Source: Rapidithrix thailandica
GTDB taxonomy: Bacteria > Bacteroidota > Bacteroidia > Cytophagales > Flammeovirgaceae
DNA: 64,000 bases
Reading direction: 5' to 3'
NCBI RefSeq assembly: GCF_039710355.1
Contig: NZ_JBDKWZ010000024.1
Coordinates: 51,652-115,651 of the forward strand
Shown: positions 62,574 to 64,000 of the stretch, in pieces
Layout: each line of letters opens with the position of its first letter
How positions within the stretch are numbered: position 1 is the stretch's first letter
Notes under the pieces: generated by a model
The model's database searches: none
What the model saw: only the letters and a program-made list of their open reading frames with translations
What the model was told of the DNA's origin: nothing
Made by a program: the position numbers and the translations under genes

Positions 62574-62627
62574 AAAGTCGAGTAGATGCCATTGAATTTA
62601 TGGATTGAAGAGCATCTACTTGACTTT
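62574..62627 (-). terminator. Long hairpin after the DUF6882 gene
   Basis: AAAGTCGAGTAGATG (62574-62588) and CATCTACTTGACTTT (62613-62627) pair over 15 bases with one mismatch and a 24-base loop. It begins 4 bases past the stop of the DUF6882 gene. The CATCTACT core also occurs in copy B of the dispersed repeat and at 47156. Confidence 0.6.
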
Positions 62628-62631
62628 ACGT

Positions 62632-63321
62632 TTAATTACTCAAATGGGTCAGGCGGCCTTGTTCGTCAAATTCCGCCCGTACGGTTTTACCGTCTTTCAG
62701 ACCCTCGATACTGTGGGCATCGGTTTTAAGCTGAAAGCCTCTGTCAATCAGGTAGTTTTTAAACGCTTCCCGGTGATTGATATCGATACTTCCGATCAGT
62801 TGAGGGAAGGTGGTGAAGATTTTTTCAGGATAGTTGTAGTTGACGTCCGGTATTTGATCGCTCTGTATCGTGACGACCAAGGTGCCTTTTCCGTAGTTGG
62901 CCAAATAATAACTACTGGCTCCAAACAAACCGGAGGCAATCATACCAATTTTATGCTCAAAGTTATCCCCCACGGCAAAATGAGCCTCGGTAAGTTCTTG
63001 AATATTCAGCTTTTCCCCCAAAGCCTTTAAGGCATTGGATTGTTCCAACAGGTTTTCGGGAATACCGCTTTGCGTATTGGCCCAGCCCCACATCCAGGAA
63101 TTGTCTCCAAAGGAAAGCGATCCGATGACCTGCACCGGAAAAACCAGCTCTTGCCCGAAGGAGATGCAACCTGCATTCATGTCGAATTGCCAGTGATTTT
63201 CCCCGATTACCTCTGAGAGCAAGAATTGTTTTTCAAATGCAAGCGCTCCATGCTGTTCGAATAATTCTTCAAAGGATTGTGCTTTGGTTTTTTCGAGTGA
63301 ATTAAAATTCGTTGTGTCCAT
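62632..63321 (-). CDS. DUF6882 family protein
   Basis: A 229-residue protein with the family's central pattern: FEELFEQHGALAFEKQFLLSEVIGE (residues 17-41), DMNAGCISFG, VQVIGSLSFGDNSWMWGWANTQSGIPE, and a late GLFGASSYYLANYGKGTLVVTI. The C-terminal 60 residues look like a short beta domain (FQLKTDAHSIEGLKDGKTVRAEF). No catalytic motif is known to me. It is cytoplasmic, with no signal peptide. Confidence 0.9.
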   Translation of the reverse strand: MDTTNFNSLEKTKAQSFEELFEQHGALAFEKQFLLSEVIGENHWQFDMNAGCISFGQELVFPVQVIGSLSFGDNSWMWGWANTQSGIPENLLEQSNALKALGEKLNIQELTEAHFAVGDNFEHKIGMIASGLFGASSYYLANYGKGTLVVTIQSDQIPDVNYNYPEKIFTTFPQLIGSIDINHREAFKNYLIDRGFQLKTDAHSIEGLKDGKTVRAEFDEQGRLTHLSN

Positions 63322-63407
63322 GATGGTTTTAGTTTGAATTTATCTTGTAAAATGATAAAAATTATCTCCTAAAGGTTCAAGCATGTAAAAACACATACTG
63401 TCCATTT

Positions 63408-63770
63408 TTACGGTACCTGGGCTATAAATGATGCCTTCTTCCCCATGCATTGCCGATACTTGCCAACAATAGCAAATTTCATTTTTGTAGAAAAAATATC
63501 ACAGATCTGGTAGAGCTTCATTTTTTGGATGATATTTAAAACTTGACTACTGTCGATCTCTATGTTTTTGGAAATAAGTAAGCTATCCAAGTTGGAATAG
63601 GGTGTTTTGTCAGCTTCCTCATAGTAATTCTGATAAAAGCCAAGCAAAGGTTTTTGTCCGTGGGTTCGCTTTTTTACGTTGATGACCAATTTGTCAATGA
63701 GAATATAGTCTTCATGCGGAAGATAGGCAATGTTTTGAGTGCTATCCAGGTTTTTGGCAAATTGATGCAA
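63408..63770 (-). CDS. Hypothetical protein, probably 5'-truncated by an insertion
   Basis: About 120 residues from a TTG at 63770; no ATG exists upstream in the frame, which stays open to 63887. The sequence (DYILIDKLVINVKKRTHGQKPLLGF, LISKNIEIDSSQVLNIIQKMKLYQICDIF) reads like genuine coding sequence, but the start is missing. The end of an IS1595-type transposase lies about 100 bases upstream, so the IS probably separated this part from its N-terminus. No family is recognised. Confidence 0.45.
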   Translation of the reverse strand: MHQFAKNLDSTQNIAYLPHEDYILIDKLVINVKKRTHGQKPLLGFYQNYYEEADKTPYSNLDSLLISKNIEIDSSQVLNIIQKMKLYQICDIFSTKMKFAIVGKYRQCMGKKASFIAQVP

Positions 63771-63867
63771 ATCTTGAAATGCTACTTTCTTAATCAGCGA
63801 ACGGCTATTTATTCTGACAGCGTTTGATTTAAAAATAATAATGACAATCCGTATTCTTGCCAGTAGC

Positions 63868-64000
63868 TCAGGTAAGCGTGCAAGCGACTAGTATTCTATC
63901 AAAGATATTGTTTTCAAAATATCTTCTGTTGAGTTTGTAGCAGAACTCGTCCAAGTAGTTCTGTAAGTATTCCGTCCGGGTCTGTTGATATATCCCTTGT
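63868..64000 (-). mobile_element. 3' end of an IS1595-type (ISXO2-like) transposase gene
   Basis: The minus-strand frame entering from the right edge ends at a TGA at 63868-63870 and encodes 43 residues including YLQNYLDEFCYKLNRRYFEN and FDRILVAC. This is the C-terminal signature of ISXO2-like/IS1595 transposases (YLdEFcYrfNRR). The rest lies outside the window. The IS end must lie between about 63770 and 63868 but could not be defined without the other terminus. Confidence 0.75.

Overview
The window reads as chromosomal DNA of a member of the Bacteroidota, most likely order Cytophagales. The signs are a SusC/SusD pair with a FecR anti-sigma factor, carboxypeptidase-regulatory-like TonB receptors, LytS/LytTR signalling, DUF3857 proteins, an ABC permease fused to an M1 aminopeptidase, TAnnTTTG-type promoter motifs and a general lack of Shine-Dalgarno sequences. 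I saw no rRNA, tRNA, CRISPR array or prophage. The genus cannot be fixed from sequence alone.

Layout. 0-7.4 kb: small housekeeping and regulatory genes (two AraC regulators, an ankyrin lipoprotein, an MFS exporter, a DUF4259 protein, an ADP-ribose/CDP-alcohol-type phosphoesterase, an NAD(P)-binding NmrA-like protein). 7.7-17.3 kb: two TonB-dependent receptors. The second, of siderophore type, heads a minus-strand operon with an ABC ATPase and two DUF3526-type permeases, behind two TGCAA-N5-TTGCA operator-like palindromes. 17.4-18.2 kb: a HAD-phosphatase gene split by a 161-bp foldback element. 18.2-24.6 kb: a PepSY-like-repeat membrane protein and a tandem pair of DUF3857 proteins, only the first of which keeps the transglutaminase triad. 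24.8-34.9 kb: a SusCD-type uptake locus with FecR, a phosphodiesterase-alkaline phosphatase fusion and a calcineurin-like phosphoesterase. It looks built to import and strip a phosphate ester, but no ECF sigma factor lies beside it. 34.9-39.9 kb: three membrane glycosyltransferase-type genes. 40-46.8 kb: a Crp-like regulator, an MDR oxidoreductase, DUF4291, SRPBCC, DinB and small outer-membrane genes, with gene relics in between. 47.8-52.9 kb: a 1280-residue metallophosphoesterase / kinase-like / Omp85-barrel protein and an acyltransferase. 53.1-59.4 kb: an ABC ATPase with a permease-M1 peptidase fusion, divergent from a LytS-LytR pair. 59.6-64 kb: GNAT, a CTP-synthase-C-terminal-like protein, DUF4419 and DUF6882 proteins, and the edge of an IS1595-type insertion sequence.

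Under the genes lies a layer of small repeats. There is a foldback element with GAGCATGTTTA ends (one full copy, one end), a dispersed 60-145-bp repeat with GGAACTGTCT ends (three copies), twin 33-bp palindromes, two purine/pyrimidine repeats at the 3' ends of minus-strand genes, and relics of a SRPBCC and a DinB gene. Gene-family calls rest on motifs recognised by eye. No database search was run.
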